A DNA stretch of 64,000 bases from Marinobacterium_D sp050908845 (GCF_050908845.1 NZ_CP194171.1:3782001-3846000), one strand, 5' to 3'. Shown: positions 42,092 through 51,086, counted from the stretch's first letter. The notes: generated by a model from the letters alone, not told the origin. A program made the numbers and translations.

Positions 42092-43021
42092 TCAGCTGAC
42101 GACGGTCAAGAAGGTCTCGTGCAGTTTGCGCTGCGGGTAGTCGAGGCCCTGGCCGAAGTTATCGAAGGTCCAGGTCAGGGTTTCGTAGTCCGGGTAGGGC
42201 TGATAACCACCCATGAAGGTTTCGAAGCGGTTGCCGGAAGGATCCCAGGCATAGATGGTGCAGCCGCGGGTGATGCCGTGGCGGGTCGGACCGATATCCA
42301 CGGCGACGTTGTTCATCGACATGATGTCGCCGGCACGCAGCACGCGTTCCCAGCTGTCCATCAGGAAAGAGCAGTGATGCAGCTTGCCCGGCTCCGGATA
42401 TTCGGCGAAGGCGATATCGTGCACCTTGTGCGAGCAGGAGAGCCAGATCGCCGCTTCGGTTTCGTTATCCTCGCCAAGCACTCGTTCGACCAGGTAGAAG
42501 CCCAGCACCTCGGTAAAGATCTTCTTCACTTCAGCGATATTAGGACCGTACAGCAGGGCGTGATCGAGACGTACCGGCGCGATACCGCGTTCGGAGTCCG
42601 TATTCCACGGATCGGGGTTAACCATCGGCATGCCGTTACCGATGGAGCTCTTGGTGGCATAGAGTTCCATCTCATGACCGGACGGCAGAGTAAAGCGGAC
42701 ACGCTCGCCGGTTTCCAGCAGATCGCCAGCGGGGATACGGCGGGTTTCGATGCCGTACTCGATCAGGTCGCCTTCAAGTTTATCCAGCGTTGCCTCATCC
42801 AGCACTTTAAAACCGAAGAAGTCGATCCCGGCCTGATCGGCTTCGCGAATGATGTAGCTGTTGTGATCGCGTTCATCCCAGCACTTGAAATAAACCCTGC
42901 CTTGGTCATCGCGACCGGTTTCAACCAGTCCCAACACGTCACGGTAGAATTTAATCCCCTCTTCCAGATCCAGCACGCGAACCTGTGCATGTCCCGGGCG
43001 CAGAACACCAGTCATAGCCAT
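42092..43021 (-). CDS. dmpB: Catechol 2,3-dioxygenase
   Basis: A 309-residue extradiol dioxygenase of the XylE/DmpB type (vicinal oxygen chelate fold, two modules). Iron ligands are recognisable: His in RLDHALLYG (about 153), His in GKLHHCSFL (about 213) and Glu in GNRFETFMGG (about 264). It opens catechol to 2-hydroxymuconic semialdehyde. The start at 43021 has GGAG eight bases upstream. A second ATG lies two codons later. Unusually it precedes the hydroxylase genes instead of following them as in dmp. The promoter region just upstream carries a sigma-54-type element. Confidence 0.97.
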   Translation of the reverse strand: MAMTGVLRPGHAQVRVLDLEEGIKFYRDVLGLVETGRDDQGRVYFKCWDERDHNSYIIREADQAGIDFFGFKVLDEATLDKLEGDLIEYGIETRRIPAGDLLETGERVRFTLPSGHEMELYATKSSIGNGMPMVNPDPWNTDSERGIAPVRLDHALLYGPNIAEVKKIFTEVLGFYLVERVLGEDNETEAAIWLSCSHKVHDIAFAEYPEPGKLHHCSFLMDSWERVLRAGDIMSMNNVAVDIGPTRHGITRGCTIYAWDPSGNRFETFMGGYQPYPDYETLTWTFDNFGQGLDYPQRKLHETFLTVVS

Positions 43022-43112
43022 ACTTTGTACTCCGTCATTGTTTTTATATAGGTACGTTATGCATGTAGCACTTGACTCTGTGACGCCGGCCAAGCGACTT
43101 AACCCTAATAAG

Positions 43113-43128
43113 GCACAATGCGGACCAA
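43113..43128 (-). promoter_or_regulatory. Candidate sigma-54 (-24/-12) promoter of the phenol operon
   Basis: On the minus strand TTGGTCCGCATTGTGC places GG and GC exactly ten bases apart, the invariant spacing of sigma-54 promoters (consensus TGGCAC-N5-TTGC). It lies about 90 bases before the dioxygenase start and downstream of the UAS pair. The middle bases are not consensus, so the match is moderate. Confidence 0.6.
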
Positions 43129-43134
43129 AAATAT

Positions 43135-43147
43135 TAACTTATTGTTT
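43135..43147 (-). promoter_or_regulatory. Candidate IHF site
   Basis: On the minus strand AAACAATAAGTTA differs from the IHF consensus WATCAANNNNTTR at one position. It sits in AT-rich DNA between the UAS pair and the -24/-12 element, where IHF bends DNA in XylR-family promoters. Confidence 0.45.
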
Positions 43148-43192
43148 TATATGAGTTTTATATAAAGCACCGTCTTTAGCCCCTAGGAATAA

Positions 43193-43237
43193 TTGACAAT
43201 TTTGTCGACTCTTCCGCGTGGATTACAAATTTGTCAC
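43193..43237. promoter_or_regulatory. Paired upstream activator sites for a XylR/DmpR-type protein
   Basis: Two related imperfect palindromes, TTGACAATTTTGTCGA (43193-43208) and ATTACAAATTTGTCAC (43222-43237), have centres 29 bases apart. XylR and DmpR bind two such sites spaced by about three helical turns upstream of Pu and Po. Here they lie about 100 and 130 bases before the expected transcription start. The probable ligand protein is the activator encoded at 16593-18281. Confidence 0.6.
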
Positions 43238-43249
43238 CCTTTCCTCCTC

Positions 43250-43500
43250 GCCGCCCCTGAGCGTAAAACGGGCTACCAGGTAGTCCGGCTTCTGTTTAAA
43301 CTCCTCTGCCATTTCCCGAATACTCCATCTCGCGTCGCGGCTTCTACTCGCCAGCAGGTTTAGCTCGTCTGCGACAACAGAGAAAGCCAGGCCGCTGCGC
43401 TCGACTCCAGCGGATTTATTTGGTCTGCGATCGGGGAAATTACATCAACAACTTCAAAAATCTGGCCATCGACTTGCTGTGATCTGCTAAGTACAGCTCG
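43250..43500 (-). pseudogene. Decayed methyl-accepting chemotaxis protein C-terminus
   Basis: Between the phenol promoter and the DUF1285 gene the minus strand encodes recognisable MCP signalling-tip pieces in two frames. One frame has QIFEVVDVISPIADQINPLE (near 43407-43470; compare IxxIADQTNLLALNAAIE). After a frameshift comes ERSGLAFSVVADELNLLASR (compare GRGFAVVADEVRxLAERS), ending with a C-terminal-like YLVARFTL. The N-terminal sensor is missing. This is the remains of a chemoreceptor once adjacent to the phenol genes. Confidence 0.6.
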
Positions 43501-43511
43501 GAGCGGCCTCT

Positions 43512-44072
43512 CTACAAGCGCCCCAGCGAGAAGCGCTCACCGGAGCTGTAAACAACCAGCTCTTCAGCGCCATCGGCACAGGGTTCGGCTGTACCCAGTT
43601 CGACCAACTGATAAAACACATTGCGGTGCAGCCGACCCCACATGCCAAAGCGCACAGCCAGGGCGGGTTGGGGTTCGCCGTTGCCCTCGCTTTCGGTGAC
43701 GACCAGCGGGTTCTCTTGCCCGGCGACAATGGCATCGTCCGTACTGCTCAGGAAGTGCAGCTCCTGTCCCCGTGGGCCGTCCCTAACCTCGAGTGAGACA
43801 AACAGAAAGGGCAAGTCATCGACTTGGATGCCTACCTTCTCAACCGGAGTCTTCAAAAAATAGGCGCCGTCTTCCTGCCACAGGATCCGCGAAAACATCT
43901 TTACCATCGCTTGGCGAGTGATCGGCGTGCCTTCATGAAACCAGGTGCCGTCGCGTGCAATGCGCAGATCCATGTCGCCGCAGAAGTCCGGGTGCCAAAG
44001 CTCCAGCGGTGGTATCCCCTGGCTGTTGGGCTCAAGGTTACGGCTTAGTTTATCTAGATCAGAAATGCTCAT
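43512..44072 (-). CDS. DUF1285 family protein
   Basis: A 186-residue cytoplasmic protein of the DUF1285 family. PPLELWHPDFCGDMDLRIAR, DGTWFHEGTPI and VKMFSRILWQEDGAYFLKTP are the conserved blocks. The fold is described as a tandem of small beta domains. No function is known. The start at 44072 gives MSISDLDKLS, and a longer frame to 44153 has no similarity. It is a single gene lying between the MCP remnant and a non-coding stretch, in a conserved-gene neighbourhood. Confidence 0.88.
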   Translation of the reverse strand: MSISDLDKLSRNLEPNSQGIPPLELWHPDFCGDMDLRIARDGTWFHEGTPITRQAMVKMFSRILWQEDGAYFLKTPVEKVGIQVDDLPFLFVSLEVRDGPRGQELHFLSSTDDAIVAGQENPLVVTESEGNGEPQPALAVRFGMWGRLHRNVFYQLVELGTAEPCADGAEELVVYSSGERFSLGRL

Positions 44073-44153
44073 GATGGGATATATCGTTTCCGTGTTGAGA
44101 TAATGCAGTGGCTGGCATTTGCTTTCACTGTCCAAGTGGTTCGACTCTAACAT

Positions 44154-44466
44154 GCCTTTTTCTGACTATGTGACCGAACGAAGAACAGGCAGGGCCAAGG
44201 GCTAACCTGAGCCTCCCCTGGTTTTGCAGACGTTTCAGTGCATTTGAGGAGAGCAAAAATCGCAAAGGCTAGATGACTGGTTTGTGCCTCTGGTTCGCCT
44301 GGAACACGGCACGCGCCATGCACGCTAAGAGCCAGCAACGGTCGATGCGCCAGCCCTTGCCATTCCGTCAGCCAGGAATCGAAATCTGCCCTCAGACCTC
44401 TATCTAATGGGGGCGCACCGCTACGGAAGCGCCCGCAAGATCGCCTTTTGCATTACTACCCAACCG
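44154..44466. other. Non-coding gap
   Basis: No supported gene lies in these 313 bases. A minus-strand open frame of about 63 codons (44147-44338) is proline/cysteine-rich and lacks a ribosome site, and it may be a translated dispersed repeat. GGGCGC and GCGCCC near 44409-44432 form a modest hairpin. Confidence 0.4.
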
Positions 44467-45057
44467 CTATCTGCACCCACCCTCACAGATCAAATCAGCA
44501 ATTGCCGCCTTGCCGCTATCCAGCAGATAAACCTCCGCCCAGGCCTCCTTCTCCCGCACCGCTGACTGTGCAGCCAGTGCTTTCTGCCTGGGCATAAAGA
44601 ACGCTTCGATGCCATAGTCGATGGTGTAGAACTGGTCGTTGGCCCAGCGTATACGCCCCCGGATAACCGGGCCCTGTTCGGGAGGCTCATGCAGAAGTTT
44701 ATCGGCCAGGTGGTATTTCCCCTCCTTCTTCAGCGTCACGTATACCTGCTGGTGTTTGCGGAAAGGCTCCGCCGCCAGCGCAGCATCCACACGGCTGATG
44801 CCGTAGTTAAGGCGCACGTAGTTACCGCGAAACAGGCTGCGCGGGTCGATCGGTTCGGTTTTCAGCAGCACCGGCTCGCCATATTTCAGCGGCCAGACTG
44901 AGCTCAGGTATTCGGTGCCGAGTACGCCCAGTTGCAGGACCAGTGTGAGCAGCAGACCGATACCAAGCAGTTTCTTATTGACCGGCACGGAAATCTCAGG
45001 GGTATGAAGCCCTTTCGTGTTAGACACAGGTGAATTAGACAACGTTGAATTAGACAT
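44467..45057 (-). CDS. GDYXXLXY-domain membrane-anchored protein
   Basis: A 196-residue protein with an N-terminal anchor helix (about residues 30-52, LLGIGLLLTLVLQLGVLGTEYL) and a C-terminal extracytoplasmic domain of the GDYXXLXY family. The namesake motif appears as RGNYVRLNY, within the segment DPRSLFRGNYVRLNY. The start at 45057 (MSNSTLSNS) overlaps the end of the DUF2157 gene by eight bases, the usual partner of this family. The pair is widespread and of unknown function, presumably a small inner-membrane complex. Confidence 0.88.
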   Translation of the reverse strand: MSNSTLSNSPVSNTKGLHTPEISVPVNKKLLGIGLLLTLVLQLGVLGTEYLSSVWPLKYGEPVLLKTEPIDPRSLFRGNYVRLNYGISRVDAALAAEPFRKHQQVYVTLKKEGKYHLADKLLHEPPEQGPVIRGRIRWANDQFYTIDYGIEAFFMPRQKALAAQSAVREKEAWAEVYLLDSGKAAIADLICEGGCR

Positions 45058-46360
45058 GATCCTGGCCCTCAGTTGTACGGTTTCTCCAGAAGCGAGCGGC
45101 ACCGAACAGTACTGCCGCGGCCACCATGAACAGCAGTGCGCCGCCGATGTAATCGCCGATCAGGTCGAAGTAGCGCAGCATGGCGGTGAGCAGCAGGACC
45201 GCCACACCGGTGTAGAAGAAGTGGGTAACGGCATCCTCCACGCCGCGGCGGATCAGCCAGATACCGGTGATAACCAACACCAGGTTGGTGGCGATGGCGA
45301 GCCAAACCGGTTCTGCCCAGTTCTGCTGCACCAGCAGCGCGGCCAGGGTGAAAAACGCACCGTTTAGCAGAATCGGGCCGCTGGCGTTCACACCAGAGGG
45401 ACGCGCCAGGACAAAGCCGATCAGCGTACCCAGCGCCAGCAGCAGCGGGTTGAAGATGCCCAGCAGGTAATCCCCGCGCATCAGATCACGCCAGAAACCG
45501 GTGAAGCTGAGTATCAGCAGTGTCAGGATCGCGCCGCGTAGCAGATAGAGATGCAGCAGCTGACCATAATCACGCTTTAGCGGTTCACCGTGACGCATCA
45601 GCCACCAGGCAGCGCCGATCAGCGCCAGTCCCAAAGCCAGAGTCAGCGGTACCTGGTCAGCAAAGGCGTCGTAGTAATAGAAGTCACCGGCGCCCCAGGC
45701 GAGCATCAGGTTGATCCAGGCCACCAGTCCCACCAGAGAGCCCAGAAAGATCAGTGCCGAACGTCGATGGGTCCACACCAGCCAGAGACAGGCCAGCGCA
45801 AACAGCGGGTAGCTGGCCGGCATAAAGCCGGTACTGGCCTCGGTGTACATCCACAACGTTGAAAGCACCAGCACCTGCAGCGCGATCAGCCGTGAGCGGG
45901 TCAGGACCACCAGCGGCAGAATTCCAAGCGCCCACCAGAAGATGCCATCCGGAAAGTGTTCACCCAGATGGTAGATCTGCGCGATCAGCATGATCGATGC
46001 GCCGTAGCTGATACCGCCGAAGAAGAGCCAGAGCACACCGGCGCGCTGCCTGCCCTGCAGCAGTTCCAGACCACCGATCAGGTTGATCACCAGCGTGGCG
46101 CCGATCAGCCCCAGCATCCTCAGCATGCGCGGAATCTCGTCCCAGTTATGGGACAGCACCAGGATCATCGCGAGGCCCGCGAACATCACCGCCAGGGCGC
46201 TGAGCACGTAGTAGGCGAAGCTGCCGCCCTTGCCCTCATCCAGGCTTGCACCGTAGCGTGCGAGGATCGCCTCCCCCTGGGCACGCTCGATCAGGCCATC
46301 GCCGATCCAGTCGCGAACCTCATGGGCGAGATCTTTCTTGAACAGTCTCATGAGTCTCAT
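45050..46360 (-). CDS. DUF2157 family polytopic membrane protein
   Basis: A 436-residue inner-membrane protein with a short soluble DUF2157 head (about residues 1-50, WIGDGLIERAQGEAILARYG) and about twelve to fourteen membrane helices. LILVLSHNWDEIPRMLRM marks the family. GGGAGGCGAAGCAG precedes the ATG at 46360. It is translationally coupled to the GDYXXLXY gene downstream and starts 15 bases after the aas stop, so the three genes may share a transcript. No function is established. Confidence 0.88.
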   Translation of the reverse strand: MRLMRLFKKDLAHEVRDWIGDGLIERAQGEAILARYGASLDEGKGGSFAYYVLSALAVMFAGLAMILVLSHNWDEIPRMLRMLGLIGATLVINLIGGLELLQGRQRAGVLWLFFGGISYGASIMLIAQIYHLGEHFPDGIFWWALGILPLVVLTRSRLIALQVLVLSTLWMYTEASTGFMPASYPLFALACLWLVWTHRRSALIFLGSLVGLVAWINLMLAWGAGDFYYYDAFADQVPLTLALGLALIGAAWWLMRHGEPLKRDYGQLLHLYLLRGAILTLLILSFTGFWRDLMRGDYLLGIFNPLLLALGTLIGFVLARPSGVNASGPILLNGAFFTLAALLVQQNWAEPVWLAIATNLVLVITGIWLIRRGVEDAVTHFFYTGVAVLLLTAMLRYFDLIGDYIGGALLFMVAAAVLFGAARFWRNRTTEGQDHV

Positions 46361-46374
46361 CTGCTTCGCCTCCC

Positions 46375-49300
46375 TTAGGCCTGTGCGTCCAGCGCACATT
46401 GTTTCAGCCCCTTGTAATCGATCTTGCCGCTGCCCAGTTTCGGCAGCTCCTCAACAGCGATCACCTCTGAGGGAATCATCAGTGGGTTCACGCCGGTATC
46501 GATCATCTTCTGGCGCACGTCGTCAGCCGCACCGGTGACCAGCAGCACAACCTTCTCGCCCTTCTTGTCGTCTTTGATATTGGTGGCGGCGAACTCCATG
46601 CTTTCCGTATCCACTACGCCGGCCACGGCGGCTTCCACCGCGCCCAGGCTGATCATCTCGCCGCCGATCTTGGCAAAGCGGGAGTAGCGATCGACGATGG
46701 TCAGGAAACCATCCGTATCCAGATGCCCCTTGTCCCCGCTGCGGTACCAGCGGCGACCATCAAGCTCGACGATGGCATCGTCGGTTTTCTCCGGGTCGTT
46801 CAGGTAGCCCTGCATCACCTGGCCACCGGAAACCAGGATCAGACCATCTTCACCGGTGGGCAGGGTTTCCAGAGTTTCCGGATCGACGATGCGGAAGCAG
46901 CTACCCGGCAGCGGCAGACCCACACTGCCCTTCTTCTGGCCGGCCTGGAGCTTCCAGGTGTTCGGGTCCATCACATCGGGCACGTTGACGCTGGCCACCG
47001 GCGCGGTTTCGGTAGCGCCATAACCTTCGAAGATCGTTTTCTTGAACTTGAGCTCGAAGCTGTCGCGCACCTCGGCGGAGAGTTTTTCCGCACCGGCAAC
47101 GATTACGCGCAGCGGCTCCAGCATCTCCGGCACCACCTTGCGGTTGCGGGTATACAGGCGCAGGAAGGTTGCAGTACCGCAGAGGATGCTGACCTTGTAG
47201 CGGTAGATCGCCTTGGCGATATTCAGCGCATCGGTGGGATCCGGATGACAGACCGCCGGAATCCCCTCCACCATCGGCAGCAGGCTGTTCACCGTCAGGC
47301 CAAAGGAGTGGAACAGCGGCAGGCAGGCCATCATGGCGTCATCGTTACGGGTGTTGAGCACATCGCTGATCTGCTTGATGTTACCCATCAGGTTGCGGTG
47401 GCTCAGCACCACGCCCTTGGGTGTGCCCTCACTACCGCTGGAGAAAAGGATCTGCGCCGGGCTTTCCAGTTTCACGCCACGACCATACAGCCGGCAAAGC
47501 AGCGAGGCTGGCAGCACATAAGCACCGATCAGAGCTCCGAGCAGACGGGTTTTGGTCATCTTCGCGCGCACATCTTCCAGGTACACGATTTTGGTACCGG
47601 CCAGCATGGCATCCATCTCGATACCGCGTGACTTGAGCTTTTTCGCAAAGCGGGTGGAGGTGTATACCGTATCGATAGAAGCGCTGCGGATCGCCGCCTG
47701 CACCGATTCCACACCGGCGGTGAAGTTCAGGTTCACCGCCGTCTGGCCGTTCAGCATCACCGCCAGGTTAGCCATGACACCGGCCGCACTGGAGGGCAGC
47801 AACAGACCCACATTCTGCTCACGGCAGATCTTTTTCATGCTGCGCGCCATAGCCGTGGTACCGGCGATGACACGGGCGTTGCTATACTGGGCATCACCCA
47901 TCGTATCGATCAGGCTAACCGCCCGCGGATGACGTTTGGCCTGCTTCAGCCAGGCCAGCGGCAGCGGCTCCAGGCTGGCGGTGTAGTCTTCCCAGCCATT
48001 CACCGACAGCTCGAACACTTTCTGTTTCAGTGCATCGGCCTTGGTTTCCAGCGGCAGCGGCTCGCCCAGTGCCACGATCACATTACGCTTAAAGCCATCG
48101 CGGGTGTTCTCGCGCAGCTTCTCACTGTGGGAGCGGGACAGGCGACTGCCCCAGAGGCCGCGCAGGTAGAAAGGTACGATCACACCCTCTTCCACATCCT
48201 CCACCGCCTTTTCATAGCCGTTGCGGAACAGGCCGAGATGACCGGTGCGGCTGATCGCTCCCTCAGGGAACAGGCAGACCACCTCACCGTTTTTCAGGCA
48301 CTCGTTGACGCTGGCCAGCGCCCCCTGGCTGTTGCCGGCGCTGATCGGAATTGCGCCGAAAAACTTCAGGAACGGCTTCAGGTACCAGGTTTCATAGATG
48401 CTGCGCAGCATTACAAAGCGCACCGGGCGTGGGCAGGCGATCTGTACGATAGCCCAGTCGATCCAGCTGATATGGTTACCCAGCAGCAGCACACCACCGC
48501 GCTTGGGCAGGTTCTCCAGGCCAGATACGCTGACGCGGTAGCTGCGCTTGAGGATCACGCCGGCAAAGATACGCACCAGCGAGTGCGGCAGGCAGTAGAA
48601 GGTATAAGCAGCACCGGCGATGGCGGTGATCGCCAGCAGGTAGAACAGGCCACGGCTGCTGAAGCCGACCAGGGAGAACACCACGGTCAGCGCCAGAAAA
48701 CCGAGCATCGCCAGGTTCTGAATCCAGTTGTTACCGGCCAGCACCGTACCCAGCTTGCTGGCCTGGGCGCTGTACTGAATCAGCGCATTCAGCGGCACGA
48801 TAAACAGGCCACCGCAGACACCGAGCAGCAGCAACAGCGCAGCCAGAGACACCAGGCTCTCTGACACCGGCATCAGCAGCAGGCAGAGTGCGATACCGAT
48901 GGCGCCCAGCGGCACCAGGCCCAGCTCGATATGAGCGCGGGACGCACGCCCCGCCGTGACGGAGCCGATCAGAATACCGATACCGCTCACCGCCAGCAGG
49001 CCCTGAATCACCAGGGTGTTGGTTTCGGCCAGCACCTCTTTGGCGTAGGCCGGAAACGCCGCCAGTACCACCTGGGAGATCGCCCAGAACATGGCCAGGC
49101 CCACAATGGAGAGCCAGATCGCCCGGTTGCCACGAATCGCACCGATATTGCCACGCAGGTAACCGCCGGTGACGTAGGTCTTGAAGCTGAAGGTTTTGCC
49201 TGGCTCCCCCGCTTCACGCCTGGGCAGGCGACCCGCCAGAATCCACTCCACAAAAGACAGCGCCACCAGCACCAGACCCAGGGGGGCGATGGCATGCATC

Positions 49301-49827
49301 ACCTCGGTGGTGCTGGAAAAATCCGGCTGGTAGAAATGCTCGAACAGCGCTGAAAACGCGAAGGTACCGCCCAGAATCGAGATAATCGTGGTCGCCTGCA
49401 CCAGCGCGTTACCCTGGGCCAGACGCTCATCCCCAAGCAGCTCGCGTATATAGCCGTACTTGGCCGGCGAGTAGATCGCACTCTGAATCGACAGCAGCAG
49501 GGTCAGGCCGAACGCCACCCAGAACCAGCCCGCCAGATAGCTCAAGCCGATCAGCGCGGTGCCGCCGACCGCCGCCAGCGCGCCGTAGCGCATCACGCTG
49601 GGTTTGGGGAAACGGTCGGAGAGAAAGCCGGAGGGGGAGAACAACAGGATAAACGGCAATAGGATCAGGCCGTTGATCACGGCTGTCAGTATCACCTGCA
49701 CGTCGCCATCCCAGGTTTTGAAGATGGTGTTCTGAATTACGATTTTGTGGCCAAGATCCACAAAGGCGTTGAGGAACACCACCAGCAGGTAGGCGATAAA
49801 TCCCTTAACCTTCAAGAGCTGATTCAT
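46375..49827 (-). CDS. aas: Acyl-ACP--phospholipid O-acyltransferase fusion (Aas with LplT)
   Basis: A 1150-residue three-module inner-membrane protein that reacylates lysophospholipids. Residues about 1-410 form an LplT-like major-facilitator flippase with about twelve helices. Residues about 425-640 are a PlsC acyltransferase with HISWID (H-x4-D motif, within LLGNHISWIDW) and FPEGAISRTG. Residues about 690-1145 are an AMP-dependent acyl-ACP synthetase with SSGSEGTPKGVVLSHRN and YRSGDKGHLDTDGFL. In E. coli LplT and Aas are separate adjacent genes. Here they are one chain, a known arrangement in many proteobacteria. It faces the divergent DUF2955 gene across a palindrome. Confidence 0.95.
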   Translation of the reverse strand: MNQLLKVKGFIAYLLVVFLNAFVDLGHKIVIQNTIFKTWDGDVQVILTAVINGLILLPFILLFSPSGFLSDRFPKPSVMRYGALAAVGGTALIGLSYLAGWFWVAFGLTLLLSIQSAIYSPAKYGYIRELLGDERLAQGNALVQATTIISILGGTFAFSALFEHFYQPDFSSTTEVMHAIAPLGLVLVALSFVEWILAGRLPRREAGEPGKTFSFKTYVTGGYLRGNIGAIRGNRAIWLSIVGLAMFWAISQVVLAAFPAYAKEVLAETNTLVIQGLLAVSGIGILIGSVTAGRASRAHIELGLVPLGAIGIALCLLLMPVSESLVSLAALLLLLGVCGGLFIVPLNALIQYSAQASKLGTVLAGNNWIQNLAMLGFLALTVVFSLVGFSSRGLFYLLAITAIAGAAYTFYCLPHSLVRIFAGVILKRSYRVSVSGLENLPKRGGVLLLGNHISWIDWAIVQIACPRPVRFVMLRSIYETWYLKPFLKFFGAIPISAGNSQGALASVNECLKNGEVVCLFPEGAISRTGHLGLFRNGYEKAVEDVEEGVIVPFYLRGLWGSRLSRSHSEKLRENTRDGFKRNVIVALGEPLPLETKADALKQKVFELSVNGWEDYTASLEPLPLAWLKQAKRHPRAVSLIDTMGDAQYSNARVIAGTTAMARSMKKICREQNVGLLLPSSAAGVMANLAVMLNGQTAVNLNFTAGVESVQAAIRSASIDTVYTSTRFAKKLKSRGIEMDAMLAGTKIVYLEDVRAKMTKTRLLGALIGAYVLPASLLCRLYGRGVKLESPAQILFSSGSEGTPKGVVLSHRNLMGNIKQISDVLNTRNDDAMMACLPLFHSFGLTVNSLLPMVEGIPAVCHPDPTDALNIAKAIYRYKVSILCGTATFLRLYTRNRKVVPEMLEPLRVIVAGAEKLSAEVRDSFELKFKKTIFEGYGATETAPVASVNVPDVMDPNTWKLQAGQKKGSVGLPLPGSCFRIVDPETLETLPTGEDGLILVSGGQVMQGYLNDPEKTDDAIVELDGRRWYRSGDKGHLDTDGFLTIVDRYSRFAKIGGEMISLGAVEAAVAGVVDTESMEFAATNIKDDKKGEKVVLLVTGAADDVRQKMIDTGVNPLMIPSEVIAVEELPKLGSGKIDYKGLKQCALDAQA

Positions 49828-49930
49828 AGTGGGCAGATTCCAGTTTCTGTGCGGTTAGTCGTTCTGCCATTCTGGTCAGAACCACACCTGGTACAACTTC
49901 CTTATTTATAGTTGCGTCATAAACGCCACA

Positions 49931-49951
49931 AGGTATTACATATTAATACCT
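49931..49951. promoter_or_regulatory. Palindrome between divergent aas and DUF2955 genes
   Basis: AGGTATTA (49931-49938) and TAATACCT (49944-49951) are a perfect inverted repeat around CATAT in an AT-rich 215-base divergent spacer. It is a likely operator or overlapping promoter. The binding protein is unknown; the XRE regulator at 51123 is one candidate. Confidence 0.45.
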
Positions 49952-50042
49952 AACTTCGCTAAACTCCCGTTCTGCAGTCTCGCACCTCCCTGTTCTGCAG
50001 TGGGCTGCTACTCTGATCTTATACTCTAGAAGGCCAGCGACG

Positions 50043-51086
50043 ATGAGCGAGCAACGGCGGTTTTCTGCAGCCCGGCAGATGTTCACTGACTTTTTCCAGA
50101 TTAAACAACATGCCCGCCCCTGGCACCTGCCGGTGATGACCGGCCTTTGCGCGCTGATCCCGGCGCTGGTCGGCGCTTTTTACGGCGCCTTCAGCCTGGG
50201 GGTGATCGGCTGTTTGGGAACGATGATCTTTATCTACATCCCTCAGGCCACTCTGGCGAAAAGGCTGTTCACCCTGCTGATGGTCGCCATCGGTTTCCAG
50301 CTCTCCTACTACCTCAGCGCCACCGCTTCCGAAACACTGCCGGGCGCCGTGTTGATCCTGTTTCTGATCACTTTCGCTATGACGCTGGTGGTGCGCCTGC
50401 TACGGGTAGCGCTGCCGGGGCGCTTCTTCTTTGTGCTGGTCGCCACCACCGCCACTATTCAGGCGCCGGAAATGCCCCCCGTTGACGAGCGACTGCTGAT
50501 ATTGGGCCTGGGCAGCCTGACCGCCATGCTCGGCATGCTGATCTATCACCTGCTGGTACCGGTCAACCCGGCCGCTGGCCCGCCCAAGCTGCCGCCCAAC
50601 CAGAGCGCGGAGGATCCATGGAGTGCCACCCTGGCCGATGGCCTGTGCAGTGCACTGTTTGTCGCCCTCACCTTCTACATCGCCAGTGAACTGGAGCTGC
50701 TCAAACCTTACTGGGCCACCATCGCCTGCGCCGCGATTCTGCAGGGCAACTCCCTGCAGCATATGTGGCAGCGCCAGGCGCAACGCATCGTTGGCACCGC
50801 CCTGGGCCTGGGTGTTGCCTGGCTGCTGTTCAGCTTTCAGCCTTCGACACTGGTGCTGGCCCTGGCCATCGGCCTGTTCAACGTCGCCATCCAGTCGCTG
50901 GTGGTGCGTAACTACGCCCTGGCGCTGGTGTTTATCACGCCAATGACGCTGATCTTTTCCGAAGCTTCCTCGCTGCAGACCGACCTCGGCACGCTGATCG
51001 AAGAGCGCTTTGTCGAAACCGTGCTCGGCAGCCTGATGGGCTTTATCGGTGGCTGGGTGCTGCACCGGCTGCTGAAGCAGGGCTGA
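50043..51086 (+). CDS. DUF2955/FUSC-like inner-membrane protein
   Basis: A 347-residue membrane protein with about ten helices in two halves, similar to the DUF2955 family and the FUSC/aromatic-acid exporter fold (YccS/AaeB). Hydrophobic runs include LCALIPALVGAFYGAFSLGV and MLIYHLLVPVNPAAG, followed by a short cytoplasmic linker (about 185-205) and a second bundle. AaeB-like members export aromatic acids, which would suit a phenol degrader, but this is inference. It lies 36 bases before the XRE gene in the same direction. Confidence 0.75.
   Translation: MSEQRRFSAARQMFTDFFQIKQHARPWHLPVMTGLCALIPALVGAFYGAFSLGVIGCLGTMIFIYIPQATLAKRLFTLLMVAIGFQLSYYLSATASETLPGAVLILFLITFAMTLVVRLLRVALPGRFFFVLVATTATIQAPEMPPVDERLLILGLGSLTAMLGMLIYHLLVPVNPAAGPPKLPPNQSAEDPWSATLADGLCSALFVALTFYIASELELLKPYWATIACAAILQGNSLQHMWQRQAQRIVGTALGLGVAWLLFSFQPSTLVLALAIGLFNVAIQSLVVRNYALALVFITPMTLIFSEASSLQTDLGTLIEERFVETVLGSLMGFIGGWVLHRLLKQG

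Noticed and set aside
44147..44338. Minus-strand frame of about 63 codons in the 44.2-44.5 kb gap.
   Set aside because: No ribosome site and odd composition; more likely part of a dispersed non-coding repeat than a gene.
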